A stretch of 64,000 nucleotides of DNA from Neorhizobium alkalisoli (GCF_007829835.1 NZ_VIWP01000017.1:21535-85534); one strand, 5' to 3'. Counted from the stretch's first letter, positions 1 through 9,445 are shown. The notes: generated from the sequence alone by a model not told the origin. Program-made: numbers and translations.

Positions 1-995
1 TGTCGCGGCTTGTCGCGGCCGAGCGCGGAGCCGAATGCCAGGTACCCATCCGGAACGCCATCCACGAGGATCGGTTTTGCGCCGGTTACCGCCTGACCCA
101 GAAGGCCCTCCCTTGGTTTGAAGCGATCCGGCACGCTTGCACCGTCGGGAACGCCATAGGTGGCGGCGCGCAGGAAATCGTCTTCGTCCTTGACGAAAAT
201 TGCACCGGCAACCGCGCCGGTATATCCGGCAAGAAATTGCAGAATGCTGTCACCGAGCTCTTCGGTCCGTTTGTCGCCGGTAACAGCGCCGTTAAGCCCC
301 ATTTCGCCGGATTGCAGCCAGTCCTGCTTGCGCCGGGCAAGCGTTGCCTGTCGCATCAGAACACCGATCGCCAACGTCAGCAGGATGCCGAGCAGGCCGG
401 CAAGAATACTGCTCGCGAATGCGGTCGTGTAGGCATTGTCCATCTCTGCGAGGCGCTGCATCCGCAGGCGGGTTTCTTCCTGCCGCATTGCGGTCAACAA
501 TGATCGCACGGCATCCATCTCGACCTTGCCGCGGTCTGAATTGACAATAGCGAGTGCCGCGTCTGCGCCTTGTGTTCTGCGCAGCTCGATCGTTTCGCGG
601 AGTTCGGCCAGCTTTCCATCGACGCGGGCTTTGAGATTTGCCAGCCGCTGTTGCTGGGAAAGGTTGTCACTGATCATGCCGGCGATGGTTTCGATCCGTC
701 GCGGAATGGCACTGACTGCCGCATTGTAAGGTTCGAGATATCGCTCGCTATTGGTCAGCAGAAAGCCACGCTGGCCGGTCTCCGCATCCTGGATATTGGA
801 CAATAGATCGGAAAGAGCGACGATCACTTCATGGCTGTGCACCACACGTTCGTTGTTGGAACGCAATGTCTGAACATTGTACCAGGAAACCGCTGCGCTT
901 ATGACGAAAAATGCCAGCGCGCCCAAAAGGCTTAAAGCCACGGCCGGGTCGAGGCCAATCGTTCGCCGGGAAGGCGCGAGAACAGCAGATTTCAT
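1..995 (-). CDS. CHASE3-GAF sensor protein, partial (likely histidine kinase)
   Basis: The reading frame opens at an ATG at 995 and runs off the left edge, giving about 331 residues without a stop. A membrane segment lies near residues 15-37, followed by a periplasmic CHASE3-like helical domain with the typical run DAETGQRGFLLT, and a second membrane segment near residues 190-210 (SSILAGLLGILLTLAIGVL). A GAF domain then begins, with the run LQFLAGYTGAVAGAIFVK. In Rhizobiales CHASE3-GAF proteins usually end in a histidine kinase, often of the HWE or HisKA_2 class, and some feed the PhyR general-stress pathway. The kinase part lies outside the window, so that output is inferred. A chemoreceptor or diguanylate cyclase C-terminus cannot be excluded. 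Confidence 0.8.
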   Translation of the reverse strand, partial: MKSAVLAPSRRTIGLDPAVALSLLGALAFFVISAAVSWYNVQTLRSNNERVVHSHEVIVALSDLLSNIQDAETGQRGFLLTNSERYLEPYNAAVSAIPRRIETIAGMISDNLSQQQRLANLKARVDGKLAELRETIELRRTQGADAALAIVNSDRGKVEMDAVRSLLTAMRQEETRLRMQRLAEMDNAYTTAFASSILAGLLGILLTLAIGVLMRQATLARRKQDWLQSGEMGLNGAVTGDKRTEELGDSILQFLAGYTGAVAGAIFVKDEDDFLRAATYGVPDGASVPDRFKPREGLLGQAVTGAKPILVDGVPDGYLAFGSALGRDKPR

Positions 996-1550
996 CGTGA
1001 ACGTACCGAAAGATTAGAAGGAATTTGGTGAGGAGACGTCGCCAGCTCGCCTAACGCTGCCCTGTCACGGCAGCGCGCTGAGCTGTTTGCGACTTCTATG
1101 GCGTTTCCGACCGGAAATCCACAGATGCAGACATCTGCACAGGGGCGCTGGCTTGAGACCGTTGCACAATGTGTTGCGGCCGCAGGCGGCCGGGATGGCT
1201 GACGGGAAATTCTCCCGTATGCCGGGCCGAGCTGCAACATTCACGCATGCCATTCGTTCGAGACTTAGATTTCGTCGAGCCCACAAACGCGCGACGATCA
1301 ATCTGGTTCCAAGACCCGTACAAAAAATTTCATTGTTGACCACCTGTGACAATCGCGCGGCCGGTCAAAACAGGAAGAGCCTTATGTGCTCGCGAAACCT
1401 CAGCGTGATTTTGAACAAAAGTATTGAGAGTTGAACGAAGAGAAGCTTTTCTCGACTTAATTATTGCTATGCAAGAAATCGCCATAGCTCCGTTAGCGCA
1501 TCGATGCTAGCGTTTCGCTTTGATGAAAATTGCCTGATAATGAGGTTGCG
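996..1550. other. intergenic region, 555 bp, no gene recognised
   Basis: This divergent gap separates the CHASE3-GAF gene from the hydrolase-kinase operon. Short frames on both strands have no ribosome-binding site or recognisable family. A small hairpin-like sequence (GACGGGAAATTCTCCCGTAT) lies near 1201-1220. Promoters for both flanking genes must lie here, but I see no clear sigma-70 or EcfG-type match. Confidence 0.5.
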
Positions 1551-2372
1551 ATGCCTATACTGACACTAAGGGATGACACGCGCCTTTATTACAAAGATTG
1601 GGGTACCGGGCCGGCGATTGTTTTCAGCCACGGTTGGCCACTCAGCTCCGACATGTGGGAAAACCAGATGATGTATCTGGCCGAAGAAGGGTACCGGGTG
1701 ATTGCCCACGATCGGCGGGGTTTTGGGCGGTCAGACCAGCCTTGGCATGGTTATGATCATGATACGTTTTCGGACGACCTTTCCGAGCTGATCGAAACGC
1801 TGGACCTGCAGGACGTCACACTCGTCGGTTACGCAATGGGTGGCGGCGAAATAGCCAGGTATATTGGCCGGCATGGCACGGGGCGTGTCAGCCGCGTCAT
1901 TCTGATCGGCGCAACAACCCCGAAGCTCGGTTGGAGTGAGGATTATCCGAATGGGGTGCCGGAGGCTGTTTTCGACGGGGTCCGAGCCGGTCTGAAAGCA
2001 GACCGTGCTGAGTTCATTCGCGGATTTGCGCGGTTATTTTTCGGAGCGGACCGCGAGGGTGCGGCCGTGAGCGAAGGAAGCTTGATCCAGCTGCATCAGA
2101 TTGCAATGCAATCTTCTCTCAAGGCGTCGCATGACGCCGTCACCGCATGCGCGATGACCGACTATCGGCCGGATATCCGCGGCCTCAACATTCCTGTAAT
2201 GATCATCCACGGCGAGGACGATGCCTTCGTTCCGTTCAAGGCCACCGCCAAGCAGGCGGCGGAATTGCTGCCGGGCGCGGTCCTGAAAGTCTATGAGAAT
2301 GCGCCGCATGGCTTGCTTTTCACGCATAAGGACAGGTTGAACAGCGATATTCTCAGCTTCCTTCGGCAGTGA
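1551..2372 (+). CDS. alpha/beta hydrolase, chloroperoxidase-like, nucleophile Ser replaced by Ala
   Basis: The 273-residue protein has the full alpha/beta-hydrolase pattern of non-heme chloroperoxidases and arylesterases: an oxyanion-hole HGWPLSS, the AHDRRGFGRS strand, an acid in HGEDDAFVP (Asp223/224) and a histidine in APHGLLF (His253). The nucleophile elbow, normally GHSMGG, reads GYAMGG, with Ala95 (codon GCA at 1833-1835) where Ser is expected. The paralogue at 7457-8434 keeps GHSTGG. Classical serine hydrolysis should therefore be lost. The stop overlaps the start of the histidine kinase by one base (TGATG), so the pair is probably co-translated, and a ligand-sensing role is possible. 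ATG 1551 is preferred over TTG 1530 because a GAGG motif precedes it. Confidence 0.88.
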   Translation: MPILTLRDDTRLYYKDWGTGPAIVFSHGWPLSSDMWENQMMYLAEEGYRVIAHDRRGFGRSDQPWHGYDHDTFSDDLSELIETLDLQDVTLVGYAMGGGEIARYIGRHGTGRVSRVILIGATTPKLGWSEDYPNGVPEAVFDGVRAGLKADRAEFIRGFARLFFGADREGAAVSEGSLIQLHQIAMQSSLKASHDAVTACAMTDYRPDIRGLNIPVMIIHGEDDAFVPFKATAKQAAELLPGAVLKVYENAPHGLLFTHKDRLNSDILSFLRQ

Positions 2373-3586
2373 TGCAAAAAGATAATCCTTCTGCGCGCTT
2401 TGATCCGGCCTATGCCGCGATGCCATTTGGCATCGTGGTTTTGAATGCTGATCGGACAAAGGCGATGATTGACGAACTGGGAGCGGCAGGGGCGCTTCCA
2501 GATGTCCGCAAAATGGATCAGAACACGGTATGCGCCCTCTATAATTCCACACCGGTCGCATATGCCAACCAGGTTGCGCGCGAACTGCTTGGGGGTATGG
2601 AAGACACGCATTCGTCGCTTGGCCCGGCTCTCCACGAGGAAAGCCGTCGGGCATTTGTTGATGGAATGATCAGGTTTTTCCGCAGTTCCGATCAGATCGC
2701 GTTTGAGGCGCAGGTTCGTTCGCCGAGCGGTAGCGAAATGCACCTTCTTTTTAATATCTGGAAGAACCCGCAGGATGAAGCGGGAAAGGAGATCTGCGTC
2801 GGCCTGGCGAATTTCAGTGCGCGCATGATGAGTGAAGAGGTGCGCGAAAACTTGCAGAGCGAGTTGGCGCATGCTGCCCGTATCACGCTGCTTGGTGAGA
2901 TGACGGCATCGATCGGTCATGAGGTCAATCAGCCACTCGGCTCGATCGTCACCAATGCTGAGGCCGGACTGCGATGGCTGAACCGGGAAGAACCCGATCT
3001 TGCCGAGGTCGGAGCAATCCTTCAGCGCATCGTCAGCAACGGCAAGCGCGCTGCGGATATCATTTCGGCCATGCGTGGTCTCGCCCGTCACGGCAAGCCG
3101 GAGCAGGGACCTATTTCCCTTGACACTTTGATTGAAGAAGCTGTGATCATCCTGCGGCCTGAACTTGCCAGGCGCCAGGTAACGCTGCGTCTCGAATTGG
3201 CGCCAGACATGCCCGACGTGCTGGCTGATCGCACCCAAATCCTACAGGTTCTGGTCAATCTTGCATTGAATGCCGCTCAGGCAATGTCCGATGGCCAAGC
3301 GTGGAACCGGACCCTTTTGATCAGAACCTGGATAGAAAAATCCCTGAATGCCGTCATCGAAGTTGAAGATAGCGGTCCAGGCGTCGATCCTTCCGTTCGC
3401 GAGAAACTGTTTCAAAGCTTTTATACAACCAAGGCAACAGGGGTGGGAATGGGGCTTGCCATCTGCCGGTCGATCATCGAAGCCCATGACAGCACGATCG
3501 AGCTGCAATCGTCCCCTCATCTTGGCGCGCGCTTCAGTTTCCGGCTCCGCCTTTCGCAAAGGGAGACGGAGGCGATCACGCAATGA
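2372..3586 (+). CDS. PAS-domain sensor histidine kinase
   Basis: The 404-residue protein has an N-terminal PAS-like sensor (about residues 30-155) without membrane segments, so it should be cytoplasmic. A HisKA dimerisation domain follows with phospho-acceptor His183 in SIGHEVNQPLGSIVTNAEA, the NodV/FixL-like subtype common in rhizobia. A HATPase_c domain then shows the N box (NLALNAAQAM), G1 (EDSGPGV) and G2 (GVGMGLAICRSIIEAH). It overlaps the upstream hydrolase by one base. The only response regulator nearby is the receiver protein encoded tail to tail at 3658-4026, which is the obvious partner by position. The signal is unknown; a ligand bound by the hydrolase-like protein is an inference. 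Confidence 0.92.
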   Translation: MQKDNPSARFDPAYAAMPFGIVVLNADRTKAMIDELGAAGALPDVRKMDQNTVCALYNSTPVAYANQVARELLGGMEDTHSSLGPALHEESRRAFVDGMIRFFRSSDQIAFEAQVRSPSGSEMHLLFNIWKNPQDEAGKEICVGLANFSARMMSEEVRENLQSELAHAARITLLGEMTASIGHEVNQPLGSIVTNAEAGLRWLNREEPDLAEVGAILQRIVSNGKRAADIISAMRGLARHGKPEQGPISLDTLIEEAVIILRPELARRQVTLRLELAPDMPDVLADRTQILQVLVNLALNAAQAMSDGQAWNRTLLIRTWIEKSLNAVIEVEDSGPGVDPSVREKLFQSFYTTKATGVGMGLAICRSIIEAHDSTIELQSSPHLGARFSFRLRLSQRETEAITQ

Positions 3587-3657
3587 GGAGACCGTTATTC
3601 ATGGCCGAAGCGTGAGTTGTTGTTGCCGGTTGGCTAAAAGATGCATGGTGCTCGAGC

Positions 3658-4026
3658 TTACCTGACCAAGGCTTCTTCGAGCGTTGCCGAAAGCTTTTCA
3701 AAATCGAAGGGCTTCGTCAGGAAGGCTTTAGCGCCGCTGGCATAGGCCTTTTCCTCAAGACCGGTTTCCATCCTTCCTGTCATCAGGATGATCGGAATGC
3801 CTGCTTCAATGTCCCCAAGACGTCTGGAAAGTTCGAGACCCGTCATGGCCGGCATATGCACATCGCTTATAATGCAGCAGAAATCCTGAAGGCTCCCCCG
3901 GCTGAGGAGCGTGGCCGCTGAGGAAAAGCACTCGGAACGGTAGCCGAGCGAACGCAAAAGGCTGCTCAACGCGATCGGCAGGTCGATATCGTCATCAACA
4001 ATTCCAATGAGGCACTTCTCAACCAT
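3658..4026 (-). CDS. single-domain response regulator, FixJ/NodW-type receiver
   Basis: This 122-residue protein is a receiver domain only. The acidic pocket is DDD near residue 11, the phospho-acceptor is Asp55 in ISDVHMP, the conserved Thr lies in ILMTGR and the Lys in FLTKPFD. Receivers of this type (LLRSLGYRSECFSSA) normally precede a LuxR-type helix-turn-helix, but the protein ends right after the domain. It must act through protein contact or as a phosphate sink. It is convergent with the kinase ending at 3586. I chose ATG 4026 because the domain begins immediately after it; an upstream ATG at 4104 would add 26 poorly conserved residues. Confidence 0.88.
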   Translation of the reverse strand: MVEKCLIGIVDDDIDLPIALSSLLRSLGYRSECFSSAATLLSRGSLQDFCCIISDVHMPAMTGLELSRRLGDIEAGIPIILMTGRMETGLEEKAYASGAKAFLTKPFDFEKLSATLEEALVR

Positions 4027-4146
4027 TGCCCGAGCATTCCTCGCTGCATCGTGAACCGATGCCGTGCAGACAGACTGCAGAACAAACAGGCCTACTTCAA
4101 TCATCCATACGTATGGCTGGTTGAGTGGATAGCCGTTTGTGTTGCG

Positions 4147-5358
4147 TCAGCGGCTTTTGTTCCCTGTCTTTCTCACATGGGCCGTTTTCCGGATGGCATC
4201 AAGAATGAGAGCTAGAATTGCCAGGGTCACGACGACACCGGCGCCGACATCCACAGCCGTGGCAAGAGTGATCGAAGTGGCGACCCTGCCGAGAGACAGG
4301 GCGGCGACCGCCTGGGCAAGATAGGCGACGAGAAACAGCGCAGAGAGTGTGGCACCGCGATGGGTCACCGGTGCCGCAGCGTTGATGAGTGACAGTCCCG
4401 ATAACAGAAGCAGGCTATAGGCCACACCGCTAAAGATTTGTGCCACGGTATAGAGAGGCAGCGAATGCCATGATGCCGCGACGGCAAGCAATGCAGACGA
4501 AACGATCGCGCTGCCGGCGCCGGCAAGCATCACCCGATTGGGAGGCTGGCTTCTTGCCAGAATCGCTGCCAGCCCTGAAAAGAGTGCGAAGAGGGCGATC
4601 GTGCCGCCGTTGACGAGCGAATTCGACGAGGCGACGATTTCCTTGGCAACCTGGGCGCCCAAAGACAGGGTCATTGCGCCAAGCACGTAAGACGCCGTCA
4701 CGCTGGCGGTTGCGGCGGCAAATGTCGGAAGAAGCCCATTTGGCAGCGACGGAACTTTAGGACGCCAGGCACCAGCGGGGCGGGATGCCGATCGGTTTGG
4801 CAAGAACCAAGTTGCGATCGTTAGAACAACAAGCAGTGCCGTCAGAACGATGAAATTCAAGCGTGTCGGCAATGGAGCATATTCGATCAGCGCACCGCCA
4901 ACCAGGGCCGCTCCTGCCATCCCAAATGCCTGAGCTCCAGCCAACACTCCCCCGGCCTGATTGGCCCGGCCGGCGGCGCTGAATTCGACAACGGCTGCAG
5001 CTGATGGGCCTGCGGAGATGCCGACGCCGATCCCCATCAAAGCGCGGCCGATAAAGACCCAGGTCACATCGGGCGCTACGGCGAACAGGGCGCTCCCCAG
5101 CATCGAGGCAAACAGGCCGATCAGCATAGCCTCGCGGCGCCCGATATAGTCGGATATGTTGCCGAACACGACGAGCATGGAAACGACGAAAACCGGATAG
5201 ATGGCGAAAATCGCCGTCGTCTCGAATGTCGTCAGCTGCCAGCTCTGCGCATAAAGCGGGTAGGTCAGTGCCGGAGCGGCACTGGTCCAGATCGTATGCG
5301 CCACGACGCCTGCGGCGGTGATAAAGCTGGCCTTCTGGCCAAACACTTTCCGTGTCAT
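4147..5358 (-). CDS. MFS transporter
   Basis: A 403-residue integral membrane protein with about twelve hydrophobic segments and the MFS loop 2-3 motif (GNISDYIGRREAMLIG). The family exports drugs or small metabolites by proton antiport in the inner membrane; the substrate cannot be read from sequence. The start at 5358 has an upstream GAGGA in the correct position; a longer frame from 5400 would put extra residues before the first membrane helix. It follows the frameshifted AraC regulator on the same strand by about 90 bp, an arrangement typical of an exporter under its own AraC activator. Confidence 0.9.
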   Translation of the reverse strand: MTRKVFGQKASFITAAGVVAHTIWTSAAPALTYPLYAQSWQLTTFETTAIFAIYPVFVVSMLVVFGNISDYIGRREAMLIGLFASMLGSALFAVAPDVTWVFIGRALMGIGVGISAGPSAAAVVEFSAAGRANQAGGVLAGAQAFGMAGAALVGGALIEYAPLPTRLNFIVLTALLVVLTIATWFLPNRSASRPAGAWRPKVPSLPNGLLPTFAAATASVTASYVLGAMTLSLGAQVAKEIVASSNSLVNGGTIALFALFSGLAAILARSQPPNRVMLAGAGSAIVSSALLAVAASWHSLPLYTVAQIFSGVAYSLLLLSGLSLINAAAPVTHRGATLSALFLVAYLAQAVAALSLGRVATSITLATAVDVGAGVVVTLAILALILDAIRKTAHVRKTGNKSR

Positions 5359-5450
5359 TTCATATCCTCGGGGGGGCTGCTCAGCCAGAATATCCAGCAT
5401 GCTCCGGCATTTGATTTGCGTGGTCCCGGCGGTTCGGCCAGGCTGACATA

Positions 5451-6012
5451 TCAGGCGGCGCTGCGCAGTGAAGCCGCATCGCTCGCATCAGGATGTGCTG
5501 CAAGACGCCGCCATGAACTCGGGGTCGTCCCGGTGATGCGTCGGAATACTCGGCAGAGATGGGCCTGGTCGGCCAAGCCGCAATCGAGCGCAATCTCACA
5601 CAAGGGGGCATCGCTCTCTATCATACGGAGCTTCGCGTGCCCGATACGCCGAGAAAGGATATAGTTATGAGGGGACATTCCGAAGCTGACCTTGAAGGCG
5701 GTTGAAAAATAACTCGTGCTCAGCCTGATCGTCCGGGCCAGCTCGTCCAGAGAAATCGTCTCGGATATCGATCATCTGCTCAACGCGCTTTATCTGCCAA
5801 GGCGCGAGCCCGCCCTGCTTGCTGGCACCTCTCTCACGTCCTGCCATCGCCTTCAGCAATAGCGACGCCTTTCTGATAAAGTCGACCGCCACCATCCGAT
5901 CATAGTCGACACAATCAATGGCGCTCATGAGCAAACGAGAGATCTCACAAGATGAGGAGGTGAGGTCGAATTCGAATGCCTCGACCGATGAAACTACCGT
6001 GCTGCTTGCCAT
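5451..6012 (-). pseudogene. AraC-family regulator, frameshifted
   Basis: Two minus-strand frames together make one AraC-family regulator. The first (from ATG 6012, preceded by AAAGGAG) carries a sensor region and LAPWQIKRVEQMID. The second carries the rest of the DNA-binding domain, read as ETISLDELARTIRLSTSYF and then MSPHNYILSRRIGHAKLRM through FRRITGTTPSSWRR. The frame changes near 5757-5768, at the first helix of the DNA-binding domain, where two or three residues also seem to be missing. This is either a true inactivating indel or a sequencing error. If real, the neighbouring MFS exporter may have lost its regulator. Confidence 0.75.
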
Positions 6013-6285
6013 GCCCATCTCCTTTGATCTTTTCTTGGAGTTGGATCATGCAGGGATTGGATCTGACCACATATCGTTCATCCAGCCCAGTTTGGCACCC
6101 ATCAGACCTAAGGGAATATACGTACGGATAATGGTCGGCAGTATAAAAATATGCTCTCGGATTCGGGCATGACAGTTGGCGTGATTTGTACCAACGGAAA
6201 TGCCCGCGCCTGGTCATGGCGCGGGCGAAGATGAGGTCGGACATTGTCGACGTCGCACCGAGCTTCGCCGCCGAACCGATTGCTA

Positions 6286-7305
6286 TTATTTTGGGCTCGT
6301 CGGTTGGGCGTCGTAATTCGTCGGAACCCATTGGAAATGACCATCGCGCGCCGAGACATGGCCAATTCCAGGGAAAGAAATGTGCGCGGCTCCAATCCAG
6401 TAGTTCTCGGTGGCCGCCTTGGAAAATACCTCTATCCGTTCCTTTTTCGCCATGCCAGGGTCGCTGTCATAGGCCAGTGTCACATCGGGATCGGCAAACT
6501 GTACCGGCGCAACGTGCACGACATCTCCCCATAAGAGAAGCCGCTGCCCGTCGCTCTCGACCATGTAGAAACTATGACCGGGCGTGTGTCCTGCACCGGG
6601 AATTGCCGTGATGCCCGCGACGAGCTGCTCACCGCTTTTGAACGGCTTGAAACGGCCAGCCTCCACATAGGGCTTCACCGAGGCCTTGTCGCCCTCGAAC
6701 ATTGAGGTCAACAGTTTAGGCGCCTTCTTTTCCTGCTCGGGATCCAGCCAATAGCTGGCATCTGCGTCACTGACATGGATGGTCGCATTGGAAAAAGCCA
6801 TCTTTCCGCCGGGCGCAATGCCACCAACGTGATCGGCGTGCAGGTGCGTCAGATAGATATCGTCGACTTGTTCGGGCGCATATCCGGCAGCGCGAAGATT
6901 GTCGATGAGCTTGCCGCAGCAATCGCCGTAAAGCGTTCCGGCGCCCGCATCGATCAGGACGAGTTTGGATCCTGTGTTGATGAGAAAGGCGTTGATAGAG
7001 CCTTCCACCGGAACGGTTAGCCGGCTTTCTGCCAGAAGGGCATCGGCCTCACCCGGCGCAACCTGGTCCAGTGGCACGAACTGGCTGCCTGCCTCATCCC
7101 TGTTCTTCGTCAGGACGGTGTGAACCGGGAAAGGATGCGTCCCATCCGACAGGGATGTGACCTCGAAACGCCCCAGCATCATCCGGTAAAATCCTGGCGC
7201 CTGGCCGCCAGCCATCGGAGCAGCAGCATTCGCCGCGGGTGCAAAAATCGCCATCAATGTGGCAATGCCCAAACTGCCGAATATCACGCTTGAACGACCA
7301 ACCAT
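6286..7305 (-). CDS. exported metallo-beta-lactamase-fold hydrolase
   Basis: This 339-residue protein begins with a Sec-type signal peptide that ends near AANAAA. The metallo-beta-lactamase signature is intact: HLHADH at residues 154-159, a further His in GAGHTPGHS and the bridging Asp in LLWGDVVH. The overall pattern (VEGSINAFLINTGSKLVLIDAGAG) fits the lactonase-like MBL group that includes quorum-quenching lactonases, but substrate cannot be assigned. It should act in the periplasm with two zinc ions. It lies in the same orientation as the exported alpha/beta hydrolase at 7457-8434, about 150 bp downstream of it, so the two could share a transcript. Confidence 0.88.
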   Translation of the reverse strand: MVGRSSVIFGSLGIATLMAIFAPAANAAAPMAGGQAPGFYRMMLGRFEVTSLSDGTHPFPVHTVLTKNRDEAGSQFVPLDQVAPGEADALLAESRLTVPVEGSINAFLINTGSKLVLIDAGAGTLYGDCCGKLIDNLRAAGYAPEQVDDIYLTHLHADHVGGIAPGGKMAFSNATIHVSDADASYWLDPEQEKKAPKLLTSMFEGDKASVKPYVEAGRFKPFKSGEQLVAGITAIPGAGHTPGHSFYMVESDGQRLLLWGDVVHVAPVQFADPDVTLAYDSDPGMAKKERIEVFSKAATENYWIGAAHISFPGIGHVSARDGHFQWVPTNYDAQPTSPK

Positions 7306-7456
7306 CGTAAAATCCTTGCTATTGCTTGATACTGCACTCCGCCGGTTGCGTATGACATGAGGCTACCCATGCATATTTTTCCGGCTTTCGGCTCGATGTA
7401 GGGTGCGAAAATCAGTCGGCTTGCCGCTCGGGTGAAAGCGGCAAGCCTTGATTGGA

Positions 7457-8434
7457 CTACGATTTGATGAAGGCGAGAAGGTCGGGGTTGATGACATCCG
7501 CATGCGTAGTCAGCATGCCGTGCGGGTAACCCGGATAGACCTTGAGCGTACCGTTCTTGACGAGCTTGACGGACAGACGGCCTGCATCGTCGATCGGCAC
7601 GACCTGGTCGTCGTCGCCATGCATGACCAGAACCGGAACGGTGATCTTCTTCAGGTCTTCCGTCTGGTCGGTTTCGGAGAAGGCTTTGATGCCGTCATAA
7701 TGGGCCTTGGCGCTGCCCATCATGCCCTGCCGCCACCAATTCTGAATCACGCCGGGATAAACTTTCGCGTCCGGGCGGTTGAAGCCGTAGAACGGACCTG
7801 CCGGGAAATCGATGAACAGCTGCGCGCGGTTTGCGGCGACGCCCTGGCGGATGCCGTCAAAGACTTCCATCGGCAGACCGCCGGGATTGGAAGCCGTCTT
7901 CAGCATCAGTGGCGGAACGGCTGAAACGAGAACCGCCTTGGCGACGCGGCCCTGCGGCTGGCCGAACTTTGCGACATAACGGGCGACTTCGCCGCCGCCG
8001 GTCGAGTGGCCGATATGGACGGCATTCTTCAGGTTCAGATGTTCGACAACGGCAGATGCGTCGGCAGCGTAATGGTCCATGTCATGACCGTCGCTGACCT
8101 GCTGGGAGCGCCCATGGCCACGGCGGTCATGGGCGATGACACGATAGCCGTTTGCCAGGAAGAACAGCATCTGTGCGTCCCAATCGTCCGAAGACAACGG
8201 CCAGCCGTGGTGGAACATGATCGGCTGCGCATCCTTCGGACCCCAGTCCTTGAAGAAGATCTCTACGCCGTCCTTGGTCTTGACGAAGCTCTCGGTCATC
8301 CGAACGTTTCCTTTCGCGGTTTTCGAGTTGGTTTGAGATAAAGCGGAACCTGGCAGCGCCATAACGGCGAAGAGCGCAGCGCCTCCGATCAGCGCGTGGC
8401 GGCGCGGAATAGGAAATTCGAGATCGTTCTTCAT
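7457..8434 (-). CDS. exported alpha/beta hydrolase, non-heme chloroperoxidase-like
   Basis: A 325-residue protein whose N-terminus has twin arginines (PRRHALIGGAALFAVMALPG) and an Ala-rich cleavage region, suggesting Tat export. The mature part is a chloroperoxidase/arylesterase-type alpha/beta hydrolase with HHGWPLSS, nucleophile Ser144 in GHSTGGGE, the acid in HGDDDQVVP and His in YPHGML. The triad is complete, in contrast to the Ala-substituted relative at 1551-2372. ATG 8434 is preceded by GGGAGG at good spacing. Family members hydrolyse esters or perhydrolyse short acids; the so-called haloperoxidase activity is usually a side reaction. Confidence 0.88.
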   Translation of the reverse strand: MKNDLEFPIPRRHALIGGAALFAVMALPGSALSQTNSKTAKGNVRMTESFVKTKDGVEIFFKDWGPKDAQPIMFHHGWPLSSDDWDAQMLFFLANGYRVIAHDRRGHGRSQQVSDGHDMDHYAADASAVVEHLNLKNAVHIGHSTGGGEVARYVAKFGQPQGRVAKAVLVSAVPPLMLKTASNPGGLPMEVFDGIRQGVAANRAQLFIDFPAGPFYGFNRPDAKVYPGVIQNWWRQGMMGSAKAHYDGIKAFSETDQTEDLKKITVPVLVMHGDDDQVVPIDDAGRLSVKLVKNGTLKVYPGYPHGMLTTHADVINPDLLAFIKS

Positions 8435-8707
8435 GTGCGGCCCTCCCGGCTGGCTTGGCATCTGCTCGACTGCAGTGAGCCATATTTAGGAGATGCTGAT
8501 GGCTCTCGATTGTAAGATCGGTCGCTGCTTTGGACAAAACGCGGCTCGAGAGCGGGAAATATGTAATATTGGTGTGGTGCAGCGATTTTCCGCGGCGCAT
8601 TTTCCGTGACCAGTCACGACGGAAAAGTCTGAAACGACAAGTCTACAGCAGATCCGCCAAGACCTGCCATCGGTACCATTTCATCGTCGCGTCACTCAAA
8701 GCGCTTG

Positions 8708-9445
8708 ATGGAGATGACCTCGATGACCAGTTCAGTTGTTGCAAAACCCACAGTCGTGCTCGTCCATGGTGCTTGGGCGGATGGTTCGAGTTGGCGGCGG
8801 GTCATCCCGTTTCTCCTTGACAACGATATCCCAGTCGTTGCGGTTCAAAACCCGACAACGTCTCTTTCGCATGATGTTGCCGCGACCCGGCGCATTCTGA
8901 ATGGGATCGAGGGCCCCATCGTTCTTGTTGGTCATAGCTGGGGTGGCGCCGTGATCACAGAGGCCGGGAACGACCCAAAGGTGAAGGCGCTGGTTTTCGT
9001 TGCAGCCTTGCCGCCATCGCAAGGTCAGTCGGTCGGGGACCTCGTCGCTTCCTACACACCGCCACCCGGATTGTCTCACATCGTCGATGATGGTGACGGC
9101 TTCCTGCGAATGGGTGTCGACGGCTGGATCAACGATGTAGGCCAGGATCTCCCTGAGAAGGAAAACAGGGTCTTGTCTGTCGTCCAGACACCTCTGGCAA
9201 AGGGGACATTCGGTGACAAGATCACCAAGGCAGCCTGGAGGGCAAAGCCAAACTGGTATGTGGTATCGACGAGCGATCGTGTCGTCAGTGTCGAATTGCA
9301 GAGAGAGCTTGCCAGTCGCTTGGACGCAAAGATCACAGAGCTTGATGCGAGCCATCTATCCCTGCTTTCCCAGCCGCAGCAGATTGCCGCAGTCATTCGT
9401 GACGCGGTAGAATCGACGGTCTTGCGGCTCAAGCAACCAACCTAA
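8708..9445 (+). CDS. alpha/beta hydrolase, salicylate esterase/HNL-like
   Basis: A 245-residue cytoplasmic alpha/beta hydrolase. It has the VLVHGAWADGSSW oxyanion strand, nucleophile Ser77 in GHSWGG, and a final His in DASHLSLLSQP. This pattern belongs to the plant-esterase/hydroxynitrile-lyase-like group widespread in soil bacteria. Several in-frame ATGs lie at the N-terminus (8708, 8714, 8723) and the choice is uncertain; the first is given. It is divergent from the exported hydrolase at 7457-8434. No substrate can be inferred. Confidence 0.87.
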   Translation: MEMTSMTSSVVAKPTVVLVHGAWADGSSWRRVIPFLLDNDIPVVAVQNPTTSLSHDVAATRRILNGIEGPIVLVGHSWGGAVITEAGNDPKVKALVFVAALPPSQGQSVGDLVASYTPPPGLSHIVDDGDGFLRMGVDGWINDVGQDLPEKENRVLSVVQTPLAKGTFGDKITKAAWRAKPNWYVVSTSDRVVSVELQRELASRLDAKITELDASHLSLLSQPQQIAAVIRDAVESTVLRLKQPT

